A stretch of DNA of 64,000 bases from Ktedonospora formicarum (GCF_016587355.1 NZ_BNJF01000001.1:2864501-2928500), one strand, 5' to 3'. Positions 6,939-15,968 are shown, counted from the stretch's first letter. Translations and numbers: made by a program. Notes: generated by a model not told the origin, from the letters alone.

Positions 6939-7868
6939 ATGAACCGGATTGAGCGCCTGACCGCGATTTTGTTATTTTTGCAGGGGGGAAAGCGTTCGGC
7001 AAGCGAAATTGCGCGGCACTTTGAAGTGTCCAGACGCACAATTCAGCGCGATATCGACGCCCTCTGTGAAATGGGTATTCCAATCGCGGCTGAACTGGGG
7101 ATTACGGGTGGATATACCTTGCCTCCGGATTATACCTTGCCTCCGCTTGCATTGACTTTGCATGAGGCCCTTTTGTTACGACTAGCGTTGAGTAGCCTTT
7201 CTCAGTTGAGCGAGACACCTTTTAAACGTGAACGTGAGTCGCTGCTTGCTAAGGTCCAGACGCTCCTGCCCCAGCGCGAACGCGAGACTCTTGATCAGTT
7301 GACGCAACCCCTCTCTCTCGATATTCCCACGCGTCCGTATGCGACTCCATTTCTAGATCACCTCTTGGAGAGTGCCCGACAGACGCAATGGCTTCAGGTG
7401 ACCTATCGCTCTGAGAAAGGTGTTTCGCAGCAAACGCTCCTGCCCCAGCGCGTCCGAACTGAAGCTGGTCTCTGGTACTGTGAGGCATATTCCTATGAGC
7501 GTGAAGGGGTGCGTGTGTTCCGCGTTGACCGCTTTTTGGACGTGAAACCTGCTCCTCCGCCGCCACAATGGAAGCCGTCTTCGTCATCTATCATGCATAT
7601 TCATCCCACATATCCAGAGATTTGTATCCATCTAACGGCTCGCGGAGTCTTACGATTGGAACGAGAGCCACATCTTACAGCCCATATCCGGCTTGTTGGT
7701 GAAGAGGAGGGGCGGCTCCAGATGCATCTACGGTTAGAAGAGTACGACTGGCTTGTCAGTGTATTATTAAGCCTTGGCTCGGACGCCCGCGTAATTGCAC
7801 CAGAAACTTTGCGTGCACGTGTTCAGCGGGAAGCGTTAGAAATTGCTCATTCATATGGGGAATTATGA
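6939..7868 (+). CDS. WYL-domain transcriptional regulator with N-terminal HTH
   Basis: A 309-residue YafY-type regulator. Residues 1-60 form an HTH_11-like winged helix (LLFLQGGKRSASEIARHFEVSRRTIQRDIDAL). The WYL domain follows from about residue 140 (YRSEKG...RVRTEAGLWYCEAYS...FRVDRFLDV), which in this family binds a small ligand or nucleic acid. A C-terminal WCX-like region ends at LEIAHSYGEL. The GGYTLPPDYTLPPL stretch is an 18-bp tandem duplication (7113-7130 and 7131-7145). The following gene starts 112 bp later on the same strand; target genes are unknown. Confidence 0.9.
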   Translation: MNRIERLTAILLFLQGGKRSASEIARHFEVSRRTIQRDIDALCEMGIPIAAELGITGGYTLPPDYTLPPLALTLHEALLLRLALSSLSQLSETPFKRERESLLAKVQTLLPQRERETLDQLTQPLSLDIPTRPYATPFLDHLLESARQTQWLQVTYRSEKGVSQQTLLPQRVRTEAGLWYCEAYSYEREGVRVFRVDRFLDVKPAPPPPQWKPSSSSIMHIHPTYPEICIHLTARGVLRLEREPHLTAHIRLVGEEEGRLQMHLRLEEYDWLVSVLLSLGSDARVIAPETLRARVQREALEIAHSYGEL

Positions 7869-7980
7869 CATAGGATCGTCGCCATTCATTGGATATACTC
7901 CTCCTATAGATGCGAAGAAGTGCTCTTATGGGGGTTGTCTCAAGAAGAGCGCACTTTATGAAAGAGTGAGGAGAGAAAGA

Positions 7981-8403
7981 ATGAACAACGATCAGCACAA
8001 CTTTGAGCAATTTATGAAACAACGTAGCGATATCGCATTGGCCTATATTAATGGAGATGCAGCCCCGCTTGGTGATATCGTCGCGCATTACTCGCCAGCC
8101 ACATTCTTTAAGCCATCAGGCGACGCTCTTCAGGGGGCTGACGCGGTCTGGTCTCAGTATGAACAGGATGCCAGGAGCTTTGAGCGGGGGAGTGAGGGCG
8201 AGATAGAGATCCTACATATGGCGGCGAGTGATGGACTTGCTTACTGGGTTGGTTTTCAGCGTGCCTCCGCTCGCCTGCAAGGCAAATCGGAAGCGATTCC
8301 CTTCAACCTGCGCATAACTGAAATCTTCCGCCGTGAAGGCGATACCTGGAAGCTCATTCATCGCCATGCCGATCCCTTGCTTCGTGAGCCTGAAACGAAG
8401 TAG
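7981..8403 (+). CDS. SnoaL-like / NTF2-fold (DUF4440-type) protein
   Basis: A 140-residue cone-fold protein of the SnoaL/DUF4440 group; such proteins are enzymes or ligand binders, and function cannot be assigned from sequence alone. It has the typical N-terminal helix and patch IALAYINGDAAPLGDIVAHYSP, a middle ADAVWSQYEQDARSF helix, and the end RITEIFRREGDTWKLIHRHAD. ATG 7981 is chosen because GAGGAGAGA precedes it; the frame is open further upstream into the WYL gene end. Possibly co-transcribed with the WYL regulator. Confidence 0.85.
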   Translation: MNNDQHNFEQFMKQRSDIALAYINGDAAPLGDIVAHYSPATFFKPSGDALQGADAVWSQYEQDARSFERGSEGEIEILHMAASDGLAYWVGFQRASARLQGKSEAIPFNLRITEIFRREGDTWKLIHRHADPLLREPETK

Positions 8404-8411
8404 CTGCAAGC

Positions 8412-8449
8412 TTGCGACACCGTAGTGATTTGTCACTACGGTGTCGCAA
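8412..8449. terminator. 17-bp perfect hairpin after the SnoaL-like gene
   Basis: The arms pair 8412-8428 with 8433-8449 around a 4-base loop. It lies between the converging SnoaL-like and MFS genes and probably serves both. There are only four A/T bases next to the stem. Confidence 0.8.
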
Positions 8450-8492
8450 AATGCATAGACCTTCGTACTAATCCTCTAGGCTTACCTTTTCC

Positions 8493-9779
8493 CTATATCT
8501 CCAGTTCTGTTACAGGTTCGGCTAAATTCTCTTCTTGTTTTGAGGCGTTTTCACGATTGAGTAAACGGAAGGCGCGCAGGAAGAAGAAGAGAATAGGTGT
8601 CATGAGCAAGCCTGTGACCGTGAGCGCGGCACGAATGGAGGCGCGCTCGCCAATATAGCCAACAATGGGACCACCACCTATCTGTCCAATTGCGTCGACC
8701 ATGCCAGCAAACGAGAAAATCGTCGCGCGTATACGTGAATCGGCGTTTTGCGTGATCCAGGTACTATAGAGGGGCTGCTGAGCTGTACGCATTACCCTGG
8801 CACCCCAGAAGGCTAGCAACGCCAGGTAGAAGTTACCAGCGAGCGCGAAGCCTACGACGCATACAATAAGCAGCGAGTCAATAACGGTCAAGGCTCGCAC
8901 AAGCGAACGAGTGCGGTTCATATTGAGGCCGCGATTAACAAGCTCTGTAGTTGCGATACCCAGGAGTGAGCTACCCGCGCTCATGATGCCGAACCAGATG
9001 ACAGGTGTCAGACCCCAAATGGTGGGGAGGCTAAAGTCTTGCAGGAAGTGAATCTGGTTTAGACGGTCAAAGCCTTCGCTTGCCAGCCCTATAAAGAGCC
9101 CAGCTCCAAAGATGCTGATAAGCATTGGTTTGATCTGGAGCGCGCGCCTGGCTTCGATGAATTGCCGACCCATAGCCTGCCAGGAGTTCCGATCTTCACG
9201 TGGAGTAGGAACGAAGTTGTTCTCGGTCATGATAAGAGGTAGCAGCAGCCCTAGAAACAGGATCAGGATAGCACCTGTGACGACTGGTACATTAAGGCGT
9301 AAACTGCCGAGGGCGATGCTGATGGGAATACCCAGCAGGCCTGCGACCTGGCTTACCTGTGAGCCACGGGTGAAGATGCGTCCGGCATGCTCCTCGCCTA
9401 CCTCGTCAATGACCCAGGCTTCCTGCGCGCCGTCAATGCAGGTCGCACCTATGCCCCAGATGATGTTGCCCAATAAGACAAACGCAAAGTTTGGGATCAA
9501 GCCCTCAATGAGAAAGCCGATGCCCGTCAGAACAAAGCCGATAATCACCGAGAGGCGACGGCTATAAACGTCAGCGATCACGCCGGTTGGGATCTGACTA
9601 AGAAAGCAGCTTGTCTCAAGGGTTGTTCCAACCAACACCAGTTGCAGGGGATTGAGGTTGACGATCTCAACCTGGTACACCAGATTGAGTGTAAACATGA
9701 TGGCGCCAGCAAGTGAGTAGGTGCCTACCATTAACAGATAGACCGGGTAAGCTTTTAGCTTTAAGCGCGATAGATGCAT
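8493..9779 (-). CDS. MFS transporter
   Basis: A 428-residue polytopic membrane protein with about 12 hydrophobic segments. The loop after TM2 reads PTGVIADVYSRRLSVIIGF, which is MFS motif A (G-x-x-x-D-x-x-x-R-R). The loop between the two halves is charged (MTENNFVPTPREDRNSWQAM). The C-terminal tail is acidic and short. It resembles the drug/metabolite exporter-like MFS group, but the substrate is not predictable. A possible short upstream ORF and a 54-bp palindrome lie in the 5' leader. Confidence 0.92.
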   Translation of the reverse strand: MHLSRLKLKAYPVYLLMVGTYSLAGAIMFTLNLVYQVEIVNLNPLQLVLVGTTLETSCFLSQIPTGVIADVYSRRLSVIIGFVLTGIGFLIEGLIPNFAFVLLGNIIWGIGATCIDGAQEAWVIDEVGEEHAGRIFTRGSQVSQVAGLLGIPISIALGSLRLNVPVVTGAILILFLGLLLPLIMTENNFVPTPREDRNSWQAMGRQFIEARRALQIKPMLISIFGAGLFIGLASEGFDRLNQIHFLQDFSLPTIWGLTPVIWFGIMSAGSSLLGIATTELVNRGLNMNRTRSLVRALTVIDSLLIVCVVGFALAGNFYLALLAFWGARVMRTAQQPLYSTWITQNADSRIRATIFSFAGMVDAIGQIGGGPIVGYIGERASIRAALTVTGLLMTPILFFFLRAFRLLNRENASKQEENLAEPVTELEI

Positions 9780-9919
9780 AGAGTGTATGACTCCTAGTTA
9801 TTTAGAATGTAAGGAAAACACAAGGAAGTCATGGCGCGGCTTCATAGCCACCTATGAGAAGGTGAATGAGTGAAGCACGAATGTAGCACTCTAGCTGTCT
9901 ATGCGAACCTATTCGCGTG

Positions 9920-9973
9920 CGTTTATCCTATGTTGTAGTGGCATGCGCATGCCACTACAACATAGGATAAACG
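9920..9973. repeat. 54-bp perfect palindrome without spacer
   Basis: 9920-9946 is the exact reverse complement of 9947-9973, so the two 27-base arms meet with no loop; CGTG/CACG extends it after a 3-base bulge. It lies 140 bp upstream of the MFS start and downstream of the mini-ORF. It may act as an intrinsic transcription barrier or as a cruciform; there is no T tract. Confidence 0.9.
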
Positions 9974-10024
9974 TATCACGTAAGGCGATATAGAGATGGG
10001 AAATTGAAGGTCCTCTAAGCGAGG

Positions 10025-10141
10025 TTATGCGCTGAGTGTGGAGGTCATAGCAATGCAAGTATGCTGACAACACTCTGTCCCATCAGTTACGCGGCAGAAA
10101 GAGGCTACTGCGCCGAAGCGGGAGAATGTTGTGGCTGACAT
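10025..10141 (-). CDS. Possible Cys-rich 38-residue upstream ORF
   Basis: A 38-codon ORF with AAGGAG six bases before ATG 10141 and a reasonable promoter just upstream (10176-10204). The peptide has four cysteines (C16, C24, C25, C29) in its second half, with the core CRVTDGTECCQHTC. No family is recognised. It could be a leader peptide that senses cysteine supply, a small secreted or modified peptide, or chance. The MFS gene follows 245 bp downstream on the same strand. Confidence 0.35.
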   Translation of the reverse strand: MSATTFSRFGAVASFCRVTDGTECCQHTCIAMTSTLSA

Positions 10142-10175
10142 GCATGGCTCCTTTTTATAAGTGAAGAATTGATGC

Positions 10176-10204
10176 GTATTACTTTTACACTATACCATGT
10201 TCAA
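10176..10204 (-). promoter_or_regulatory. Promoter for mini-ORF / MFS gene
   Basis: On the minus strand TTGAAC (10199-10204) and TAATAC (10176-10181) are 17 bases apart. The -35 overlaps the left edge of the terminator hairpin of the preceding gene. Confidence 0.55.
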
Positions 10205-10244
10205 TGTGGGAAAACAAGGGACAAACACCTTGTTTTCCCACATT
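10203..10244. terminator. 17-bp perfect hairpin after the PrsW-like gene
   Basis: Arms 10203-10219 and 10228-10244 are exact reverse complements around an 8-base loop, 34 bp downstream of the stop of the minus-strand PrsW-like gene. No T tract. Confidence 0.75.
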
Positions 10245-10277
10245 AACGTTTTTGTAAAGTAGCGTCCCTGTTTCGGC

Positions 10278-11489
10278 TTAGACGATGGGGGCTGGCTGTG
10301 GTGTGGTAGTGGGTGGCTGCCCCTGTGATTGTTGGGAATTGGGCGATGTCTGCTCCTGATTCTGTGGGCGTAATTTGCGCGTCACGAAAAGGAGGAAGGC
10401 AATCATCAGAGCTGATAGGACGATATAGATCGGGTACATAGCCCAATCAGAGTTTAACGAGAATGGCCCAACCTGAAAGTTGTCTTTAGGAAAGAAAGGA
10501 AGCAAGGCCAGACCTACTGAACCGTTCCAGATGGCATGTTGCACCACCGCATATACAGCACATCCGATGCCGAGGAGGAAGCGATTAAATCTCCTCGTTG
10601 AGTTTTTATGTGAGATGTAGTACCAGCCCAGCGTAACCATGCCAGCGCCCATGCCATGCAACAGGCAAGCCGTGCTGCGTAGAACCGCAACCTGTAGCCA
10701 GTCTTGATAACCAGAGCTGATGTACATGATGGTCTCGACAAGGCCAAAGCCGATACCACAGCCCATGCCCATCACAAAGGCTTCGGCTGCATTGCGCATC
10801 CGGCCCAACATCGTGAGTGCCGCTATAGGTTTGACGGCTTCTTCAACGAGAGGAGCGATTACTGCTAATGTCAGAAGGAGTGCGATAATACTCTTGAGAT
10901 CTGTGGGCAACTGATCGGTGTTATCAAGGAATTTCCCTGATGCGCCTATAACCTGTTGGACGAGCGCCCCCAGCAATAGCTCCAGAAGCAGGGCCAGCAT
11001 GATCGAGAGTGTAGCCCCACTAATTAAGGCTACGGTAAAGCGTCGCCAGGTCGTAGGCCAAGGAAGCGTTTTGGGTTTACGAATATGGCGCATGGCGAGC
11101 GCGATGATTGCCAGAGCTGGGAAAATGCCCGCGAGCGCAATGAGAAAGATCGTTAAGGGGACGCTGGCGACTGCGATTCCACTTGTGATCATGGCGATGG
11201 CGATTCCAATTAGTACCACATAGAGAATCAGGAAGGTCCAGAATGGTGGAAGTTTAAAAGCTAGCGACGGTCTTTTGAGCATAGCCATAATACTGTGATA
11301 TCCGCAGGCCATCCCGCCAATAATGCCTACGACCGCAAATGCGCTCAAAGCGCCGATTACCTGGAAGCGTTGATCCTCTGGCAAACTAGACGTTGCAGAG
11401 AAGATCACAGAGGTAAAAATCAAAAAGAATAGGCTGATTATGCCGCCGATAAAAGCCAGGGATGCCCCCACCACGGTCACAATACCCAT
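10278..11489 (-). CDS. PrsW-type intramembrane protease family protein
   Basis: A polytopic membrane protein with about nine hydrophobic segments. It has the PrsW motifs in order: APLVEEAVKP (E-E-x-x-K), GIGFGLVETIMY and STACLLHGMGAG. In PrsW these residues are the putative active site for cleaving membrane-bound anti-sigma factors. The C-terminus is a short hydrophilic P/Q/T-rich tail. ATG 11489 has no ribosome site and the frame stays open upstream to about 11870 with strongly protein-like Pro/Tyr/Gly-rich sequence, so the true protein is probably longer (see next entry). No sigma/anti-sigma pair lies nearby. Confidence 0.85.
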   Translation of the reverse strand: MGIVTVVGASLAFIGGIISLFFLIFTSVIFSATSSLPEDQRFQVIGALSAFAVVGIIGGMACGYHSIMAMLKRPSLAFKLPPFWTFLILYVVLIGIAIAMITSGIAVASVPLTIFLIALAGIFPALAIIALAMRHIRKPKTLPWPTTWRRFTVALISGATLSIMLALLLELLLGALVQQVIGASGKFLDNTDQLPTDLKSIIALLLTLAVIAPLVEEAVKPIAALTMLGRMRNAAEAFVMGMGCGIGFGLVETIMYISSGYQDWLQVAVLRSTACLLHGMGAGMVTLGWYYISHKNSTRRFNRFLLGIGCAVYAVVQHAIWNGSVGLALLPFFPKDNFQVGPFSLNSDWAMYPIYIVLSALMIAFLLFVTRKLRPQNQEQTSPNSQQSQGQPPTTTPQPAPIV

Positions 11490-11895
11490 AACTAGCTGGT
11501 ATGTGCGCCCTGGCTCCTTGGGTGCGGGCTGAATATATCCATAATAGCCATAGGGATAACCATATGGACCCGGAATGGGTTGTGGTTGCCTGTAGGGATA
11601 ATATCCATGAGGATAATAGGGTTGATATGGTTGGTTTGGTTGTGTCCCAACGTGGAAAGAGGCAACAGGTTGGTATGGAGCCTGCCCGTTATGGGGTTGC
11701 GGTGAGGAGGGCGCGTAGGGTGAGCCTAGAAAACCAGAAACATGCTCGCGATAAACTGGCTCTCTATATTGGCTGCCGGGATAGTCTTCATGGCGAGAAG
11801 AGTCCTGGACTATCGGTCGAGGTGCCTCCGCCTTGTACTGACTATCAAAGCTATGCCCTTCTGAGGGGCTTTAGGCAATTGAGTTTCGTTGGCAT
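11490..11895 (-). other. Probable N-terminal extension of the PrsW-like protein, with frameshift
   Basis: Reading the minus strand in frame with the PrsW-like protein gives an uninterrupted hydrophilic segment rich in P, Y, G and Q (for example YYPHGYYPYRQPQPIPGPYG, then GYIQPAPKEPGRTYQLVMG). It has no ATG, GTG or TTG. It stops at about 11871. A start exists in the other frame at ATG 11895 (MPTKLNCLK) and joins this segment if one base of the C4 run (complement of 11865-11868) is skipped. Either an indel or sequencing error is present, or the start is non-canonical. Confidence 0.6.
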
Positions 11896-12242
11896 AAATA
11901 TTGTGATATGCCTGATGGTATTTCTGGCTTGAGTCTGGTGGCGACTCGCGATATTCTGACCCCACGATAATAGCCTTCTCTTCTAAACTTATGTATTCTA
12001 TTCAGATTGATATACATAAACTTCCTGATGTCTGGCAGGAAGAGACAAAACGTCTGTAGATAGCGGTTGAGAACACCTGAATAGTACTACTATGCGGTAC
12101 ATGCTTCTTTAGCTGTTTAGAATTAGTACGGATTGATTAGGTTAAAGGTTTCTATTTACTATAACGAGTCATGATAGTTGCTGTCAAAGAAGAGTGCTTT
12201 CGGGTAGGTAAAAGTAAAATTGTCCGTTAGTTCTCTTGCTTC
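11896..12242. other. Intergenic between dnaE and the PrsW-like gene
   Basis: The only structure seen is an 8-bp inverted repeat TTATGTAT (11989-11996) / ATACATAA (12012-12019), operator-like and upstream of the PrsW-like gene. No dnaE terminator hairpin was found. Confidence 0.4.
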
Positions 12243-15200
12243 TTAGCTGGCAACGGTTGCCTCGACCGAGCCTTTGCCCAGGATCTCTTCAAGTTTGTTG
12301 CGTAGCTCTTCGCTATAGTGCATAGTGTTATCGCTGGGTGTCAGACGTACCTGCCATTCAGTGTTGCTCACCAGGATTTCATAGTGATCGCGTCCGGGTC
12401 GCTCCTGAATGTGGCGATAGATATCCTGCACTTTGAGCATGTCTTGCTCAATAGCCTGGGTATCGCTGCCACTGATTTGGAGCGTGAGCCAGACCTGATA
12501 TGCTTTACGTGGTGCCTCGCTCTGCTCTACCTCCAGGACCGCAACGGTATCACATAAAATGCCTGGCTCGTCGCGTCGTACCTGAACAGAACCTTTGATA
12601 ATAACGATACTATTTTCTACCCAACGCTCTCGCGTTTGCTCATAGACTCGTGGAAAGACGGTGACGCCAAGTGAGCCATACATATCTTCCAATTGTATAA
12701 CACACATGTCGTCGCCCTTCTTGGTTACAATGCGACGCGCCTCTTTAATCATGCCACCGACAATTACTTTACGCCCATCTAGCTCATCAGTAATCTGCCC
12801 CAGGTTGTGGGTAAGACCATAGGTTGCCAGGGCATCACTCAGGTGTGCTAGGGGATGCTGTGTGATATAGACGCCAATAAGTTCATGTTCCCAGTCAAGC
12901 AACTGTTGTGCGGGAGGCTCTTCAACATTTGTGTTGAGACTGAAGGCAAGCGCGTTATCAAACCCTTCAATATCACCAAAGAGACTAAGTAAGCCCCGCT
13001 CCTTGGCCTCGCGTTCGTTCTTGCCATATTGCATAGCGCGCTCCAGTGAAGCCAGCAGTATATGGCGTGCTCCCAGCGTGTCCAGCGCCCCCACTTTAAT
13101 CAATGTCTCTATGGCTCCTTTACCTACAGATTGGGGATTCGCGCGTGTGCAGAAGTCAGCCAGTGAGGTGAAGGGGCCATCTTTCTGCCGAGCCTCTATG
13201 ATTGCGTCAATCGGAGCGTCACCAATACCTTTGATAGCAAGTAGGCCGAAGCGCACATTGTTTACCTCGACGGTAAAGCCCTTGCTACTCTTGTTGACAT
13301 CGGGACCTAGAACCTTAACGTCCATGCGCTTGCACTCGGCAATGGCATTGGCGATCTTGCGTGCATCTGCTGCCTCGGTAGTCATAGTCGCAGCCATGAA
13401 CTCGGCAGTATAGTTGGCTTTGAGGTAGGCTGTGTAGAAGGCGACGACGGCATAGCTGGCGGCATGGGCTTTGTTAAAGCCATAGCCACCAAAAGGCAGA
13501 ATCAACTCAAAGAGCTTCTCAGCGATATCTGGTCGCATTCCGTTATGGATGCAGCCCTGGATGAAGTCCTCCTTATAGCTCTCAACCTCCTGCATGATCT
13601 TTTTGCTCAGGGCCTTACGGAACTTGTTGACCTTTCCCCATGAGAAGCCTGCTAGATGAACAGCAATGAGGAGCACCTGGTCCTGATAGACGATGATGCC
13701 GTAGGATTCCTCGAGCCATTCTTTCAGACGTTCGTCGAGATACGCTACCTGCGTGCGTCCATGCTTGGCATTAATGAAATCTGGAATGCTATCCATTGGC
13801 CCCGGACGATAGAGCGCAACCATAGCGGTAATGTCTTCGATACTGGTTGGCTTAAGCTGCTTAATATACTCGCGCATCTTCGCGCCCTCAAGCTGAAAGA
13901 TGCCAGTTGTCTCACCTGCAGCCAGCAATTCAAATGCCTTCGCGCGCCTGCGGTTCTGCTCTGGGTCATTGGTCTCATCTAGTGGTAGCTTCTCAAGATC
14001 TATCTCCTCGCCACGCGCCTCTTTAATAAACTTGAGTGTGTTGTCGAGGATGGTGAGATTGGAGAGACCGAGGAAGTCAAACTTGATCAGCCCCAGTTCT
14101 TCCAGGTGTGCCTGCTCGTACTGCGTGATAAGTCCTTTGCTGGGGTCGCGGAAGTCGCGCCGTTGTAGGGGCACAAAGTGCTCCAGGGGCTCACCCGCGA
14201 TGACAATGCCAGCCGCGTGAATGCCGGTATTGCGAACGGCTCCCTCTAGCTTTAGAGCCTCGTCGATGACCTCACGTGCTTCTGTGTTCTGTTCATAAGT
14301 GGCATTCAGGTCGCGTACGCTGTCGAGTGAGCCCTGAAGAGTGACTCTAGGGCCTGATGGGATGAGGCGTGTGATGCGATCTCCTAGCTCCTGACGACCC
14401 ATCGCTCGAGCGACGTCCTTCACCGATTGACGTGCTGCCATTGTATTGAAGGTGACCATTTGTGAGACGCAATCTGGCCCATACTTGCTCGCGACATAAT
14501 TAATGACCTCTTCACGTCTGTCATCGGGAAAATCCATGTCGATATCGGGCATATCCGAGCGCTCGGGATTGAGGAAACGCTCGAAGAGCAACTGATAGCG
14601 TAGGGGATCGACATTAGTGATGCCCAGCACATAGGCCAGGAGGCTACCAGCAGCCGAGCCACGCGCGGAGCAGCGAATACCGTGTGAGCGCGCGTAATTT
14701 ACATAGTCCCATACCATCAGAAAATATGTTGTATATCCCTTTTGCATGATGATGCTGAACTCGTAGTCTAGTTGACGCTTGACTGGTTCGCTCATTTCGC
14801 CAAAGCGATACTTGACGCCCTCCATGCAGAGGGCATAGAGGTAGTCATTTGCGTTGGTGTATTGGGGTGGTACATCAACCAGGGGAAGATTGGCTTTCAA
14901 GAGTAGTGGATTTGCCTCGCAGCGTTCCGCCAGGCGTACTGTGTTGGTGAGTGCGTCTGGCAATTCAGGGAAGAGTTGAAGCATCTCAGCGGGACTCTTG
15001 AGATAATATTCCTGACTATCGAACTTGAAGCGTTTCTGCGCGTCAATCTGTTTGCCCGTCTGGATGCAAAGTAGGACATCATGTGTGTGCGCGTCCTGTG
15101 CGCGGATATAATGCAGATCATTTGTGGCGACAAGTGGGATATGAAGATCCTTATGCATCTGGTAGAGCAGCTGGTTCAAGCGTGCCTGGGGCGAGGGGGT

Positions 15201-15755
15201 ATCATTATCCCAGGTGCCGTGGTGCTCCTGAATTTCTAGATACACATTTTCAAGTCCAAAGACGTTCTGGTACCAGCGTGCTGCCTGGTAGGCTGCCTCC
15301 TGCTTTTCTGCCAGGAGGAGTTTGGGAATCTCGGCTGAGAGACAGCCCGAAGTGACGATTAAGCCCTCAGCATAGGTTTCAAGTACTTTTTTGTCTATGC
15401 GAGGTCGCAGGTGATATCCCTCTGTATTGGCGATGGTCGTCAACTTCATCAGGTTACGGTAACCTGTATTATTGTAGGCGAGTAAGAGCAGGTGATAGTA
15501 GTCGTCGCTATAGCGCTTGGAGTGATCGTGCATATCTTCGGTGAGATAGGCCTCGCAACCGATGAGAGGGTGAATGCCTCCAGCCTGACAGGCTTTATAG
15601 AATTCGAGCGCGCCATACATTGCGCCGTGGTCGGTAATCGCCAGATGCTTCATTCCCAGGTCTCGCGTTTGTTGCACCAGCTTGTTGATATGGCTTAAGC
15701 CATCAAGCAGGGAATACTCGGTGTGTACATGCAAATGTGCGAAGTCTATCCCCAT
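12243..15755 (-). CDS. dnaE: DNA polymerase III subunit alpha
   Basis: The catalytic subunit of the replicative polymerase, about 1,170 residues (normal for DnaE1). The N-terminal PHP domain starts FAHLHVHTEYSLLDGLSH and keeps ITDHGAMYG. The polymerase active site shows PDIDMDFPDDRR, with the third Asp in LIKFDFLGLSNLT. Then come the thumb and fingers (GYGFNKAHAASYA), HhH (LLAIKGIGDAPIDAI) and C-terminal OB fold (VIVGGMIKEARRIVTKKG). ATG 15755 is preceded by GGAGGAGG; an upstream in-frame ATG at 15779 is less well placed. It is monocistronic with its own promoter at 15940-15968. Confidence 0.97.
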   Translation of the reverse strand: MGIDFAHLHVHTEYSLLDGLSHINKLVQQTRDLGMKHLAITDHGAMYGALEFYKACQAGGIHPLIGCEAYLTEDMHDHSKRYSDDYYHLLLLAYNNTGYRNLMKLTTIANTEGYHLRPRIDKKVLETYAEGLIVTSGCLSAEIPKLLLAEKQEAAYQAARWYQNVFGLENVYLEIQEHHGTWDNDTPSPQARLNQLLYQMHKDLHIPLVATNDLHYIRAQDAHTHDVLLCIQTGKQIDAQKRFKFDSQEYYLKSPAEMLQLFPELPDALTNTVRLAERCEANPLLLKANLPLVDVPPQYTNANDYLYALCMEGVKYRFGEMSEPVKRQLDYEFSIIMQKGYTTYFLMVWDYVNYARSHGIRCSARGSAAGSLLAYVLGITNVDPLRYQLLFERFLNPERSDMPDIDMDFPDDRREEVINYVASKYGPDCVSQMVTFNTMAARQSVKDVARAMGRQELGDRITRLIPSGPRVTLQGSLDSVRDLNATYEQNTEAREVIDEALKLEGAVRNTGIHAAGIVIAGEPLEHFVPLQRRDFRDPSKGLITQYEQAHLEELGLIKFDFLGLSNLTILDNTLKFIKEARGEEIDLEKLPLDETNDPEQNRRRAKAFELLAAGETTGIFQLEGAKMREYIKQLKPTSIEDITAMVALYRPGPMDSIPDFINAKHGRTQVAYLDERLKEWLEESYGIIVYQDQVLLIAVHLAGFSWGKVNKFRKALSKKIMQEVESYKEDFIQGCIHNGMRPDIAEKLFELILPFGGYGFNKAHAASYAVVAFYTAYLKANYTAEFMAATMTTEAADARKIANAIAECKRMDVKVLGPDVNKSSKGFTVEVNNVRFGLLAIKGIGDAPIDAIIEARQKDGPFTSLADFCTRANPQSVGKGAIETLIKVGALDTLGARHILLASLERAMQYGKNEREAKERGLLSLFGDIEGFDNALAFSLNTNVEEPPAQQLLDWEHELIGVYITQHPLAHLSDALATYGLTHNLGQITDELDGRKVIVGGMIKEARRIVTKKGDDMCVIQLEDMYGSLGVTVFPRVYEQTRERWVENSIVIIKGSVQVRRDEPGILCDTVAVLEVEQSEAPRKAYQVWLTLQISGSDTQAIEQDMLKVQDIYRHIQERPGRDHYEILVSNTEWQVRLTPSDNTMHYSEELRNKLEEILGKGSVEATVAS

Positions 15756-15861
15756 TGGCGCCTCCTCCATGTGTGGCAAGCTTGCAAGCGAGATCGGTAG
15801 CTGTGACTATGGCGTTTGTGTTCTACCGCGCTGCTCTTCCTGAAGTATCTATATAGTAGTT

Positions 15862-15939
15862 CTTATGCGAAAATCCCCTCAATTGGGGACATTACAGGAT
15901 GGTTAACACCTGCATGCTCAGATTTTCGGATAATTAGGT
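15862..15939. repeat. Dispersed hairpin repeat (GAAAAYC...GRTTTTCGGATAA family), dnaE leader copy
   Basis: Arms TTATGCGAAAATCC and AGATTTTCGGATAATTAGG flank about 45 bp, with an inner CCCC-AATT-GAGGGG hairpin. It is a diverged copy of the repeat best seen at 49304-49438. It lies in the predicted 5' leader of dnaE. Confidence 0.55.
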
Positions 15940-15968
15940 ATTATATAGTATAAGGAACATGCGTTCAA
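15940..15968 (-). promoter_or_regulatory. dnaE promoter
   Basis: On the minus strand TTGAAC (15963-15968) and a consensus TATAAT (15940-15945) are separated by 17 bases. The predicted leader is about 175 nt and contains the hairpin repeat. Confidence 0.7.

Noticed and set aside
11501..11932. 143-codon plus-strand frame opposite the PrsW-like gene
   Set aside because: The opposite strand reads as a biased Pro/Tyr/Gly-rich extension in frame with PrsW, which explains this frame as its shadow.
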